Assembly: GCF_016765675.1 (NCBI RefSeq)
Contig: NZ_JAESWB010000005.1
Location: 231,996 to 295,995, forward strand
Reading direction: 5' to 3'
Origin: Neobacillus paridis
GTDB taxonomy: Bacteria > Bacillota > Bacilli > Bacillales > Cytobacillaceae
DNA length: 64,000 bases
Part shown: positions 17,244 through 25,739 of the stretch, piece by piece
How positions within the stretch are numbered: position 1 is the stretch's first letter
How the letters are laid out: each line of letters opens with the position of its first letter
Position numbers and translations under genes: made by a program
Notes under the pieces: generated by a model
The model's input: only the letters and a program-made list of their open reading frames with translations
Databases searched by the model: none
Told to the model about the DNA's origin: nothing

Positions 17244-18413
17244 CTATTCCGATTCTTTTATTACGACAAAGGCACCTTTTTGTACTTGCATAATCATCGG
17301 AGAATTGGAACGGTCACCATTTTCATCAAATCTAATCGGTCCTGTAATTCCTTTATAATCAATATTTGCTAATGATTCGCGAGATTTTTCAGGGTCGCCC
17401 TTCCCTTCTTCCAATGCCTTAGCAAGAACCATTGCGGCATCATAAGCAATAGCGGTATTTGCTTGTGCTGGAATTTTATTTTCTTCCGCTATTTTTTTAA
17501 ATTCCTTCATTTCTTCCGTACCCGCGTTTAAGTCAATCATCGAGGCAAAAATATGATTTTCAACAGCATCCCCGCCCAATGTGATTAATTGCTGCGAATA
17601 CATTGAATCATCCGGTGAGAAGAATTGAACCTTTAATCCGGCCTGTTTTGCTTGTTGTTCAATTAAGGCCACCTCATTGTATAAGCCAACTACCATTATG
17701 GCATCTGGATTAAGAGTTTTAATCTTTGATAATTGTGCGGAAAAGTTTTTATCACCGGGGTTATATTTTTCGGTTGTAACAAATTCCACCCCGAGATCTT
17801 TTGCTGATTCTTTTGCGGCATCATACATAGTGATTCCATAGTCAGTATTTTCAAAGAGAGCAGCGATTTTCTTTACTTTTTTCTCCTCGGCCATATATTT
17901 CAAAACCGCTGGAACATAAACAGAACCCGTTAAAATGACCCGGAAAAGATATTTATTACCCGTCTTGGACAAATCCGGGCTTGCCCCCATGTTTAAATGA
18001 AGTACCTTAGCCGGTCCCGAAACATCTTGAGCCGCCAGTGTAGGGGAGGAATTATATCCTCCAATTATGCCTTTTACGCCATCATTCATAATCATTTTGT
18101 TGACAACAGCTACCGCTTCTGATGGTGTTGCTTTATCGTCTCCAACCATCAGTTTTAGTTGTTTTCCATTGATTCCGCCTTCACTATTAATCTTTTTAAT
18201 CGCAAGCTCTACGCCATTTCTCATATCCTGTCCATATTGGGCATTGTCCCCCGTCATTGGTGCTTGTAGCCCTATATTGATCGTTCTACCTTCTTTTGAC
18301 GAGGAACTTCCACCTCCTGATGTTGATTTAGTAGCCGAACACCCGACTAAAAGAACAGCCAAAATGATAAACAGAGATATTTTTTTTATTGGTAGTTTTT
18401 TAGACAATCTCAC
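17244..18413 (-). CDS. HAAT-family ABC transporter substrate-binding lipoprotein
   Basis: A 389-residue extracytoplasmic binding protein of the periplasmic-binding-protein type 1 (LivK-like) fold. The lipobox LLVGC directs lipid anchoring at the Cys, followed by a Ser/Gly linker (STSGGGSSSSKEG) and the mature start INIGLQAPMTGDNAQYG. The GTG at 18413 is preferred because CAAGGAGGG stands six bases upstream, whereas the longer frame begins inside the preceding hpaB gene. Only 37 bp separate it from the hpaB stop, so the transporter is co-transcribed with the monooxygenase. That suggests it imports the monooxygenase pathway's substrate (inference). Confidence 0.85.
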   Translation of the reverse strand: MRLSKKLPIKKISLFIILAVLLVGCSATKSTSGGGSSSSKEGRTINIGLQAPMTGDNAQYGQDMRNGVELAIKKINSEGGINGKQLKLMVGDDKATPSEAVAVVNKMIMNDGVKGIIGGYNSSPTLAAQDVSGPAKVLHLNMGASPDLSKTGNKYLFRVILTGSVYVPAVLKYMAEEKKVKKIAALFENTDYGITMYDAAKESAKDLGVEFVTTEKYNPGDKNFSAQLSKIKTLNPDAIMVVGLYNEVALIEQQAKQAGLKVQFFSPDDSMYSQQLITLGGDAVENHIFASMIDLNAGTEEMKEFKKIAEENKIPAQANTAIAYDAAMVLAKALEEGKGDPEKSRESLANIDYKGITGPIRFDENGDRSNSPMIMQVQKGAFVVIKESE

Positions 18414-18450
18414 CTTTAACCCTCCTTGATCCAAACTCTTTTTTTGTAAG

Positions 18451-19917
18451 TTACAAACTTTTAATAGATGAGTGTTTATGCTTGAGCCCTGCTGCACGGC
18501 GCACTAATTCACGTTGTGGGGCCATGTCGAAATTGTTATAAACGGCCATTTGTTGAGCGAATGGCGGACTTTGAGCAAATAATTCAAACGTTGTCCGGTG
18601 CCCGGCGTAGGAGGAATTCAATAAATCTCTTGCAAAATAAAGTAATTTCCCGCGATCCTCAGGTGTCCACTCTCCTACAGAATAATACTGATCGAAATAT
18701 TGTTTGATTTTCGGATCAGCCATTGTAGTAGAATCAGGAGTTACTGCCAGTTGACCGCCCACAAGCTCTCTTGTTAAATGAGCCATTGCTGGGAAATTAG
18801 CAAGGGCAAATACGCGTCCCGTATATAAAAGTGATTGATTCGGCATCATTAATCCACCGGGACTTCTTTCCGCTTCTGCAACGGCTGCCGTTAAATGAGC
18901 GTTTATTCCTTCGCGGTAATTGATGAGCTGAGAAACTTTCTCTTTTACTGCTTGGAGTTGATTTAGACCAGTTTGTTCAACATTTAATAGAGCGGTTCCG
19001 ATTAAGTAATCGGCTCTGCGAAGCATTCTAAGGGTGTAATTAAAAGCAGAATAACGATGAAGTGTAGAACGGATGTAAGCGGCTGATTCTAAAGAACGAT
19101 GAAATAGTACATTTTCCCATGGAATTAAAACATTATCAAAAATAAGAAGGGTGTCAATTTCCTCAAATTTTGTAGCAATTGGATAATCGGTAGAATTACG
19201 ATCTGCTCCGAGTGAGGTACGGCAAATATGCTTTAAACCAGGGGAACCCATGTCACAAATGAAACCACAGGCGAATGGAGCCATTTTTTCTGATCCTGCA
19301 TTCCAGTCAAGGATCGTTGGTTTGACAAAGGCCTGGTGGGCATAGGCAGCTGCTGTTTCAAATTTCGCCCCCTTGACCACGATGCCTTGATCATTTTCTT
19401 CAACAACGTGAAGTAAGGTCCCCCCATCTTTCCCGCTGAATAATTTACTTCTGTCCCCTTTTGGATCTGTATTTGCGGAAACATGGAAAAGATCTTCTCT
19501 GGCGACACGATCAATATGGTAGCGAATATTTTTGGCGTAGGTGGGGTCGATTTCGTTTAATTTATCTTGAGCATCATATAAAGACCACATTTCGCCAATG
19601 GTTTCGTCTCCGACCCGGTAAACGACACCGCCAAGATCATCCAAAACGGTTTCAACGTGTTTTCGAATGGCGGCCAGATCGTCATTTGTTTCTGGTGCTT
19701 TGTATGCTCTGGAAACCACCTCACCATCCACCAGAGTGGTCGTTAGTACGGGCTTAAATTTTTCTTCAAAAGCCATGTCGTACATTCTTGCTTTTACATC
19801 GATAATGGGCTTAAATGATGGGTGCTCGGCGACATTTTTCACCTTTTCCCCATCAATATAGACTTCCCTACCATCATTTAATGACTCGCGGTATTGCTCA
19901 CCTGTCATTAAAGTCAT
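18451..19917 (-). CDS. HpaB-family FADH2-dependent monooxygenase, copy 1
   Basis: A 488-residue oxygenase component of the two-component flavin monooxygenase family that includes 4-hydroxyphenylacetate 3-monooxygenase (HpaB), chlorophenol monooxygenase TftD and PvcC. It uses FADH2 made by a separate reductase. Family blocks are MTGEQYRESLNDGREVYIDG at the N-terminus, YRVGDETIGEMWSLYD, MAPFACGFICDMGSPGLKH in the flavin-binding region, and FELFAQSPP near the C-terminus. It is nearly identical to the protein at 22163-23626, with scattered changes such as CRTSLGADRN versus CRSPLGLGQN around residue 240. GGGAGGT precedes the ATG. It heads the liv transporter operon. The true substrate is unknown. 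Confidence 0.85.
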   Translation of the reverse strand: MTLMTGEQYRESLNDGREVYIDGEKVKNVAEHPSFKPIIDVKARMYDMAFEEKFKPVLTTTLVDGEVVSRAYKAPETNDDLAAIRKHVETVLDDLGGVVYRVGDETIGEMWSLYDAQDKLNEIDPTYAKNIRYHIDRVAREDLFHVSANTDPKGDRSKLFSGKDGGTLLHVVEENDQGIVVKGAKFETAAAYAHQAFVKPTILDWNAGSEKMAPFACGFICDMGSPGLKHICRTSLGADRNSTDYPIATKFEEIDTLLIFDNVLIPWENVLFHRSLESAAYIRSTLHRYSAFNYTLRMLRRADYLIGTALLNVEQTGLNQLQAVKEKVSQLINYREGINAHLTAAVAEAERSPGGLMMPNQSLLYTGRVFALANFPAMAHLTRELVGGQLAVTPDSTTMADPKIKQYFDQYYSVGEWTPEDRGKLLYFARDLLNSSYAGHRTTFELFAQSPPFAQQMAVYNNFDMAPQRELVRRAAGLKHKHSSIKSL

Positions 19918-20028
19918 AAATTTACCTCCCTCTGAACACTAAATGATAATATCTTGCTATTTTCGGATTTTGTCTTTATTTATTCTTTTAATTAAAAAAT
20001 AACATCATTGTAGTAATAATGTCAATTA

Positions 20029-20043
20029 AATTTTCAAAAAATT
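20029..20043. promoter_or_regulatory. CodY-like box upstream of hpaB copy 1
   Basis: AATTTTCAAAAAATT differs from the CodY consensus AATTTTCWGAAAATT at a single position. It lies about 110 bp upstream of the hpaB-liv operon start. The same 15-mer occurs upstream of hpaC at 24246. Confidence 0.5.
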
Positions 20044-20102
20044 CTATATTTTATGAACTAAACTTTTTTATTCTTTTTTTCTAAAATCTACCGGAAATTA
20101 TC

Positions 20103-20133
20103 AAAAAAGACTGTCTCCGTTTAAGGACAGCCT
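20103..20133 (-). terminator. Terminator of the M20 amidohydrolase gene
   Basis: On the minus strand GGCTGTC / GACAGTC pair with one G-T wobble and are followed by six T's, about 20 bp beyond the stop codon of the M20 gene. Confidence 0.6.
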
Positions 20134-20153
20134 TCAACTAATCAATCGCAATT

Positions 20154-21425
20154 CTACTTATTATTTACTTGGAGTTGGTCCTTTGTTTCGGGTAGAGCCC
20201 GGTCCAAGTTGAAGATTCCATGTAAGATTAAATTTCCTGCTTTTTCGATGTCAGCAGGTTCACTATATTCCTCCGGACAATGGCTTTTTCCAGCTATACT
20301 TTTAACAAAAACCATCACTGATCTAGTGATACTGGCCATATGAGCGGCGTCATGAACGGCCATACTAGGCAAAGTCAAATACGGTTCATTCATTTGCCTG
20401 GCCGTATTTTCGAGAATAGCTGCCAATTCTTGGTCCAAAACTACTGGTTTTTGATCAAGAATTACCTCCTTATGAAGTTGGACGCCTCGTTTTTTCGCTA
20501 TCTCTGCCCACACCTCTTGGATGGAGTTAACGGCCAATTCAATCGTCTCCTCTTTCTCGGCCCTGATTTCCAAAACAAATTCGACCTCTCCCGGAATGAT
20601 ATTGGCTGCATTCGGTGTTACCGCTATTTTTCCGACTGTTCCAACCACATTCCCTTTCTCCCTGCAATATCTTTCAACCTCAAGAATCATTTCTGCGGCG
20701 GCAGTAAGGGCATCTATTCGATTCACCATCATCGTCGTACCGGAATGATTTGGTTCGCCAATCACTTTTATAAAACTGCGATATGTCCCGACGACGCTAT
20801 GAATAACGGCCATCGAAATATCGGCACTTTCCAGCCTTTTCCCTTGTTCAATATGCAGTTCAATAAATGCTTTTTTTTCAGCTTGCATGTCCTTCATTGC
20901 TGGAAATTGGTTCAGTCCACCGCCGACCTTTTTTAATTCACCATTCAAAAGAGCTCCTGTTGAATCCCGAGATTCTTTTAATTGATCCGCTGTAAGTTTT
21001 CCGACGAATGAGCGGCTGCCAAAGGTGGATAAATTAAAATCATTGGATTCTTCCGCAGTAAAAGAGACAATTTCAAGATCGTGATCAAGATTAACTTTAT
21101 TTTCAATAATTGTTTTTACAATTTCTTTTGCCATGAGGACTCCAAGAGAACCGTCATATTTCCCTCCATTTGGTACTGAATCAAGATGAGAGCCAATGAC
21201 AAGACTACCGTTCTTTTTCCCGTTACCTTTCAGTTTTGCCCAAATATTGGCTGCACCGTCTATCGTTACAGTGAGCCCCATTTCTTCTAACTCTTTGATA
21301 AACATTTCGCGGACTTGATGATCAGCTGATGAAAAACTCGGCCTGGTGATTCCCCCACATTCATTTTTTCCGAACTCTGCATACTTCTCTATATCTACTA
21401 ATAAACGATGTAAATTTATTTTCAA
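20154..21425 (-). CDS. M20-family Zn amidohydrolase (N-carbamoyl-amino acid hydrolase / allantoate amidohydrolase type)
   Basis: A 423-residue member of the M20/M28 hydantoinase-carbamoylase subfamily. These enzymes hydrolyse N-carbamoyl amino acids, beta-ureidopropionate or allantoate. Metal-site motifs are GSHLDSVPNGGKYDGSLGVL (His, Asp), FTAEESNDF (Glu), ELHIEQGKRLES (His) and AVHDAAHMASI (C-terminal His). The preferred start is TTG at 21425 with GTGAGGG seven bases upstream; an ATG at 21491 has no good ribosome site and lies next to the upstream terminator. It sits between two hpaB genes, separated by terminators on both sides, so it is an independent unit. In the pathway it may cleave a carbamoyl or amide intermediate. 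Confidence 0.82.
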   Translation of the reverse strand: MKINLHRLLVDIEKYAEFGKNECGGITRPSFSSADHQVREMFIKELEEMGLTVTIDGAANIWAKLKGNGKKNGSLVIGSHLDSVPNGGKYDGSLGVLMAKEIVKTIIENKVNLDHDLEIVSFTAEESNDFNLSTFGSRSFVGKLTADQLKESRDSTGALLNGELKKVGGGLNQFPAMKDMQAEKKAFIELHIEQGKRLESADISMAVIHSVVGTYRSFIKVIGEPNHSGTTMMVNRIDALTAAAEMILEVERYCREKGNVVGTVGKIAVTPNAANIIPGEVEFVLEIRAEKEETIELAVNSIQEVWAEIAKKRGVQLHKEVILDQKPVVLDQELAAILENTARQMNEPYLTLPSMAVHDAAHMASITRSVMVFVKSIAGKSHCPEEYSEPADIEKAGNLILHGIFNLDRALPETKDQLQVNNK

Positions 21426-21509
21426 ACTGCCATCCCTCACTTTCTGGTTTATTTCTTGCAGATATACATTTCCAGCCTTGCGAAATTCCAATCGGGAACT
21501 TTTACTTGC

Positions 21510-21554
21510 AAAAAACAGGAAGCAACAATTAGAAGTTCTAATTGCTGCCTTCCT
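21510..21554 (-). terminator. Terminator of the hpaC-hpaB2-FAD synthase operon
   Basis: A long stem (AGGAAGC-ACAATTAGAA against TTCTAATT-GCTGCCTTCCT) with T's following on the minus strand, 15 bp beyond the adenylyltransferase stop codon. Confidence 0.7.
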
Positions 21555-21568
21555 TTTGCTACATTTTT

Positions 21569-22135
21569 TTAAACAGCGTAATTTTTTCCTTCTAGGAAAG
21601 AAATATATCGAATATCTCCCAATAAGTTTTTTGCTAATGAATAATTTCCCTGCTGTAGTAGCATTCGAATACGGGTTGAAGAGATTAACTCACCATGTTC
21701 ACATTTCAATGGCTTTAAAACTCCAACCTTAAAGTGGCCTTTTAAATCCTCTATCGTTCCTTTCCGATCTTTACCAAATTGGAAATTTGGACCCTCCCAT
21801 ATTTCAACCGGGTCCAAAAACTTTAACTCATCAATAAAGTCTGACACCGTCTTTTGCATAAATGCTTCATTAAATTTCCCAACAATCACATGATCTACGC
21901 CAAGCATCTCAAGCCGGTTAAGCTTTTCCTCCAGTGTCGTAATCAGAGTACCTTTTTGAAAAAACACCTTTGGGGGCGGATCAAAGGTATACACCACGAA
22001 GGGAACTCCCAGCTCTGCCGCCCGTTCTTTTGTTTTTAACAATAATGCTTGATGCCCCCGGTGGACACCGTCAAGGGCGCCGATTGTGAGTGTCGATGCA
22101 GGGAGTCTTAACCTGCCTGGTGTATGAATTTCCAA
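21569..22135 (-). CDS. Stand-alone FMN adenylyltransferase (FAD synthetase domain of RibF)
   Basis: A 188-residue protein corresponding only to the N-terminal adenylyltransferase half of bifunctional RibF (about 310 residues). It should turn FMN and ATP into FAD. Nucleotidyltransferase motifs are IGALDGVHRGHQALL (HxGH-like), GPNFQFGKDRKGT and SSTRIRMLL. The riboflavin kinase domain is absent. The start is TTG with AAAGGAG nine bases upstream, and 27 bp separate it from the hpaB copy 2 stop. Co-transcription with an FADH2-dependent monooxygenase and its flavin reductase suggests dedicated FAD supply. Confidence 0.75.
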   Translation of the reverse strand: MEIHTPGRLRLPASTLTIGALDGVHRGHQALLLKTKERAAELGVPFVVYTFDPPPKVFFQKGTLITTLEEKLNRLEMLGVDHVIVGKFNEAFMQKTVSDFIDELKFLDPVEIWEGPNFQFGKDRKGTIEDLKGHFKVGVLKPLKCEHGELISSTRIRMLLQQGNYSLAKNLLGDIRYISFLEGKNYAV

Positions 22136-22162
22136 TAGAAAAAACTCCTTTCGTTGGACAAT

Positions 22163-23626
22163 TTAGATGCTGACAACCGGTTCTTTCTTTTTAAGTCCAG
22201 CAGCGCGGCGCACTAATTCACGCTGTGGTTCCATATCGAAGTTATTAAATACAGCGGCATACTGGGCAAAAGGTGGACTTTGAGCAAATAATTCAAAGGT
22301 GGTTAAGTGGCCTGCAAAAGAAGAATTTAACAGATCCCTAGCAAAATAAAGTAATTTTCCGCGATCCTCAGGTGTCCACTCCCCAACCGCATAATATTGA
22401 TCAAAATATTGCTTAATTTCCGGATCGGCCATTGTCGCAGTATCCGGAGTAACCGCCAGTTGTCCGCCAACAAGCTCTCTAGTTAGATGCGCCATTGCCG
22501 GGAAATTTCTCAAGGCAAACATGCGACCTGTGTAAAGAAGGGATTGATTCGGCATCATTAACCCGCCGGGACTTCTTTCTGCTTCCGTTACAGCAGCCGT
22601 TAAATGGGCATTAATCCCTTCACGGTAGTTAATGAGCTGGGAAATTTTCTCTTTTACGGCTTGAAGCTGATTTAAACCTGTTTGTTCAACATTTAATAAT
22701 GCGATCCCAATTAAATAATCAGCTCTGCGCAGCATTCTTAGGGTGTAATTATAAGCAGAATAACGATGAACAGTAGAGCGAATATACGCGGCTGATTCTA
22801 AGGAGCGATGAAATAAAACATTTTCCCAAGGTATTAAAACGTTGTCAAAAATAAGTAGGGTGTCAATTTCATCAAATTTCGTGGAAACCGGATAATCCTC
22901 CGGGTTTTGGCCTAACCCAAGCGGGGATCGACAAATGTGCTTTAATCCCGGTGAGCCCATATCACAAATAAAACCACAGGCAAATGGTGCCATTTTTTCT
23001 GACCCAGCATTCCAATCCAAAATGGTTGGCTTGACAAAAGCCTGATGAGCATAGGCAGCAGCTGTTTCGAATTTCGCTCCTTTGACGACGATTCCTTTAT
23101 CATTCTCCTCTACAACATGAAGCAAGGTTCCTCCATCTTTGCCACTGAATAATTTGCTTCGATCGCCTTTTGGATCGGTGTTGGCTGAAACGTGAAAGAG
23201 ATCTTCTCTTGCCACTCGATCAACGTGATAACGAATATTTTCAGCATAAGTAGGGTCAATTTGATTCAATCGATCTTGAGCATCATATAGTGACCACATT
23301 TCACCGATCGTTTCGTCCCCTACTCGGTATACGATCCCTCCGAGGTCATCCAATACTGTTTCTACATGCTTTCGTATTGCTGCCAAATCCTCTTTACTTT
23401 CCGGAGCTTTATATGCTCTGGATACAACTTCGCCATCCGGCAGTGTGGTAGTTAGTTTGTCAGCTAACTCCTTTTCAAATGCCATATCATACATTCTCGC
23501 TTTTACATCAACAATTGGTTTAAACGCTGGATGGTCTGCGACATTTTTTACCTTTTCCCCATCAATATACACTTCTCTTCCATCATTTAATGATTCACGG
23601 TATTGCTTTCCTGTCATTAAACCCAT
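22163..23626 (-). CDS. HpaB-family FADH2-dependent monooxygenase, copy 2
   Basis: A 487-residue oxygenase component, near-identical to copy 1 at 18451-19917. The same blocks are present: MTGKQYRESLNDGREVYIDG, GDETIGEMWSLYDAQD and MAPFACGFICDMGSPGLKH. The C-terminal tail diverges (KKKEPVVSI versus KHKHSSIKSL). AGGAGG stands before the ATG. It follows the flavin reductase gene by 20 bp and precedes the FMN adenylyltransferase by 27 bp, forming a three-gene operon. Retention of two copies in separate operons suggests either dosage or split substrate specificity. HpaB in the strict sense (4-hydroxyphenylacetate) is not assured because no extradiol-pathway genes are present in the window. Confidence 0.85.
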   Translation of the reverse strand: MGLMTGKQYRESLNDGREVYIDGEKVKNVADHPAFKPIVDVKARMYDMAFEKELADKLTTTLPDGEVVSRAYKAPESKEDLAAIRKHVETVLDDLGGIVYRVGDETIGEMWSLYDAQDRLNQIDPTYAENIRYHVDRVAREDLFHVSANTDPKGDRSKLFSGKDGGTLLHVVEENDKGIVVKGAKFETAAAYAHQAFVKPTILDWNAGSEKMAPFACGFICDMGSPGLKHICRSPLGLGQNPEDYPVSTKFDEIDTLLIFDNVLIPWENVLFHRSLESAAYIRSTVHRYSAYNYTLRMLRRADYLIGIALLNVEQTGLNQLQAVKEKISQLINYREGINAHLTAAVTEAERSPGGLMMPNQSLLYTGRMFALRNFPAMAHLTRELVGGQLAVTPDTATMADPEIKQYFDQYYAVGEWTPEDRGKLLYFARDLLNSSFAGHLTTFELFAQSPPFAQYAAVFNNFDMEPQRELVRRAAGLKKKEPVVSI

Positions 23627-23646
23627 TACACATTCCTCCTAAAATA

Positions 23647-24156
23647 TTAAAACTCGTTAAACTGACCAAATTTTCCCCGATAGTAGACTAATGGTTCTCC
23701 ATCAGCTGCCTCTGCGGTTTGAACCTCCGCTAAAAAAACGGTATGGGTACCACCATTCACTTCTTCTACCACTCGACATTCAAGAGTTGCCAATGTATCT
23801 TCCAAAACTGGATTCCCTAAATGACCGCAAGTAAAATCAATTTCACTAAATTTGTCTGTATTTGCCCTTGCAAACCTCAGGGCTAACTCTGTTTGTGTTT
23901 CCTTCATGATGTTTACGGTAAATGTTTTGGCATTTGCAATGGCATGACATGTTCCCGTATTTTTATTGACACAAACAAGCAACATTGGCGGTTCAACAGA
24001 AACAGAACTAACAGCACTAGCAGTAATCCCAAAATCAATTCCGTTATTCCTTACAGTGATTACGGATACACCAGTCGTGAAGTGTCCAATTACATGCTTG
24101 AATTGAGTTTCATCAATCAAAGTTGTAACCCCCTGGTTCTTGTTTATTCCACTCAT
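23647..24156 (-). CDS. HpaC-like flavin reductase
   Basis: A 169-residue NAD(P)H:flavin oxidoreductase of the HpaC/RutF split-barrel family. It supplies FADH2 or FMNH2 to the oxygenase. Motifs are FTTGVSVITV (flavin binding), GITASAVSSVSVEPPMLLVCV and a C-terminal GEPLVYYRGKFGQF, characteristic of the short-chain reductases. AAAGGAGAGG lies nine bases before the ATG. It is the first gene of the hpaC-hpaB2-FAD synthase operon, divergent from the regulator gene. It probably serves both HpaB copies, as no second reductase of this family is seen in the window. Confidence 0.85.
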   Translation of the reverse strand: MSGINKNQGVTTLIDETQFKHVIGHFTTGVSVITVRNNGIDFGITASAVSSVSVEPPMLLVCVNKNTGTCHAIANAKTFTVNIMKETQTELALRFARANTDKFSEIDFTCGHLGNPVLEDTLATLECRVVEEVNGGTHTVFLAEVQTAEAADGEPLVYYRGKFGQFNEF

Positions 24157-24245
24157 TGATAAATGCCTCTCCTTTCAATTATGGAAAAATTCTTTATATA
24201 TTCCTTTAATAAAAATATACAGATATATCCCAAATGTGTCAACAG

Positions 24246-24260
24246 AATTTTCAAAAAATT
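24246..24260. promoter_or_regulatory. CodY-like box in the hpaC / regulator divergent region
   Basis: AATTTTCAAAAAATT, one mismatch to the CodY consensus and identical to the box at 20029. It lies about 90 bp upstream of hpaC. Confidence 0.5.
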
Positions 24261-24334
24261 CATTAAAATATCCACGAAAATATTCTTTTTTCTATCTGAA
24301 AAAGTGGAGAGGAAATTAATTCCTTATTCATATC

Positions 24335-24356
24335 GTTATTGTTATAATTAAATAAC
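24335..24356. promoter_or_regulatory. Regulator promoter -10 region with overlapping inverted repeat
   Basis: GTTATT and AATAAC flank a TATAAT-like element just upstream of the regulator's ribosome site. The arrangement fits an autoregulatory operator over a -10 box, but the repeat is short and AT-rich. Confidence 0.3.
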
Positions 24357-24380
24357 AAACTATAATTGGGGGAGAGAAAT

Positions 24381-25682
24381 TTGAAACCAAGAGCAGGAAT
24401 TATTGGACCAGAAGATACCGTCCAACTTATTTCTGAAATAGCAGTTGAATATCGAGACCGCCTCCAACCGGTTCCATTTATTTATCAAAATACAGATCAA
24501 GCAGCGAGTATTTTTCAACAAAATCAGCAACTAGTTGACTTTTGGATTCTTGCAGGACCCGCCCTGTTTATTGAGATTCAAAAAAGTGGCATTAACCAAC
24601 CGTTTTTTCTCCTGCAATTGGACGGTGCCAGTTTAACAAAGACTTTAGTAGAGATTGGCTACAATGATAAAAAGCAGCTTGAATCTGTTAGCATTGACAT
24701 GCTTTCAGAGCGGGACGTTTATGAAACTTACCGAGATCTTCGGATTGCTAGTAACCATGTCCACGTTCATGAGTATACAAATGAAACTCCAATTGAAAAT
24801 CTTTTATCCTTTCATCAACAACTTTATCGGGAAGGTAAAGTAGAACTTTGCATCACTTGTTTGCGCTCCATCTTTGAACAGCTATGTTCCCAGAATATTC
24901 CCACATATCGGGTTACACCAACGAGAAGCAATATCCGAGAAACATTATCAACAGCAATTCAACAATGGGAAACAATACACTTTAAACAATCACAGATTGC
25001 AGCAATTCTTGTAAAAGTGCAAGGGATGGAAAAGAAAGATAACCATAATATGGTGTCTTATGATTTGCATCGTCTAAATTTGAAGATTCAAGCTGCAGTT
25101 CTACATTTTGCAGAGACTATCTCTGGTTCCTTTGTCTCGATTGGAACTGGAATATTTTTAATTTTTTCAACAAGGGGATCTTTACAAAAAGGTAAGCAAC
25201 CAATTAGTTTTTTGTTAGAAGAATTGGCACTAATTTCCGATTTTTCAGCAAATATTGGAATTGGCTATGGTGATACCGCGCTTGCGGCTGAAGAAAATGC
25301 ACGGCTTGCCTTAAATCATGCTCAAAACTATGATTCGTTTAGCGCTTTCCTTGTGGATAACACCGGAACGATTGAAGGACCATTAAAAGAACAGGAGTCA
25401 ATCACTTACCAATACCGGACAGAGAATAAGGAAATTAGCGAAAAACTGAAACATTGCGGAATAACTATTACAACATTTAACAAAATTTTATCGGTTCAAC
25501 AAAGAATGGGTAACGGTTCTATCACTGCTAATCAAATTTCGGATTGGCTTAAAATGACACCTAGAAATGCCCGCCGAATTTTAACAGGGTTAGTCGAGAA
25601 TGGCATTGCCGATATCATTGGTGAAGAAGCCCCTACCTCTAAAGGAAGGCCAAGGAAAATATATCGAGTTAATCATTTTTAA
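24381..25682 (+). CDS. Three-part transcriptional regulator of the monooxygenase locus
   Basis: A 433-residue protein without a family name I can give. The N-terminal 150 or so residues (RAGIIGPEDTVQLISEIA and onward) look like a ligand-sensing domain with alternating strands and helices. The middle (about 210-330) resembles a degenerate GGDEF/nucleotidyl-cyclase fold (IAAILVKVQGM, FSANIGIGYGDTALAAEENA). The C-terminus is a winged helix (ISDWLKMTPRNARRILTGLV, then SKGRPRKIYRV). The TTG at 24381 is preferred: GGGGGAG lies seven bases upstream, and the frame's earlier TTG is inside that site. It is divergently transcribed from hpaC and is probably the pathway-specific regulator (inference). Confidence 0.65.
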   Translation: MKPRAGIIGPEDTVQLISEIAVEYRDRLQPVPFIYQNTDQAASIFQQNQQLVDFWILAGPALFIEIQKSGINQPFFLLQLDGASLTKTLVEIGYNDKKQLESVSIDMLSERDVYETYRDLRIASNHVHVHEYTNETPIENLLSFHQQLYREGKVELCITCLRSIFEQLCSQNIPTYRVTPTRSNIRETLSTAIQQWETIHFKQSQIAAILVKVQGMEKKDNHNMVSYDLHRLNLKIQAAVLHFAETISGSFVSIGTGIFLIFSTRGSLQKGKQPISFLLEELALISDFSANIGIGYGDTALAAEENARLALNHAQNYDSFSAFLVDNTGTIEGPLKEQESITYQYRTENKEISEKLKHCGITITTFNKILSVQQRMGNGSITANQISDWLKMTPRNARRILTGLVENGIADIIGEEAPTSKGRPRKIYRVNHF

Positions 25683-25697
25683 ATATAAAAAGAGGAA

Positions 25698-25725
25698 GGC
25701 ACCAAGTGAAAAATCACATGGTGCC
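25698..25725. repeat. Dispersed GGCACCA palindrome, copy 3
   Basis: The same 28-base hairpin as at 7966-7993, base for base. It lies between the convergent ends of the regulator and MFS genes, 15 bp after the regulator stop, and continues as CTGGTACC. It could terminate either gene. Confidence 0.75.
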
Positions 25726-25739
25726 TGGTACCGATTCTT

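Noticed and set aside
20340..20936. 198-codon plus-strand frame
   Set aside because: Antisense to the M20 amidohydrolase catalytic domain, whose metal-ligand motifs are intact on the minus strand.
18451..23626. Complete 4-hydroxyphenylacetate degradation cluster
   Set aside because: HpaB and HpaC homologs exist, but HpaD, HpaE, HpaF, HpaG, HpaH and HpaI homologs are absent in the surrounding 20 kb.
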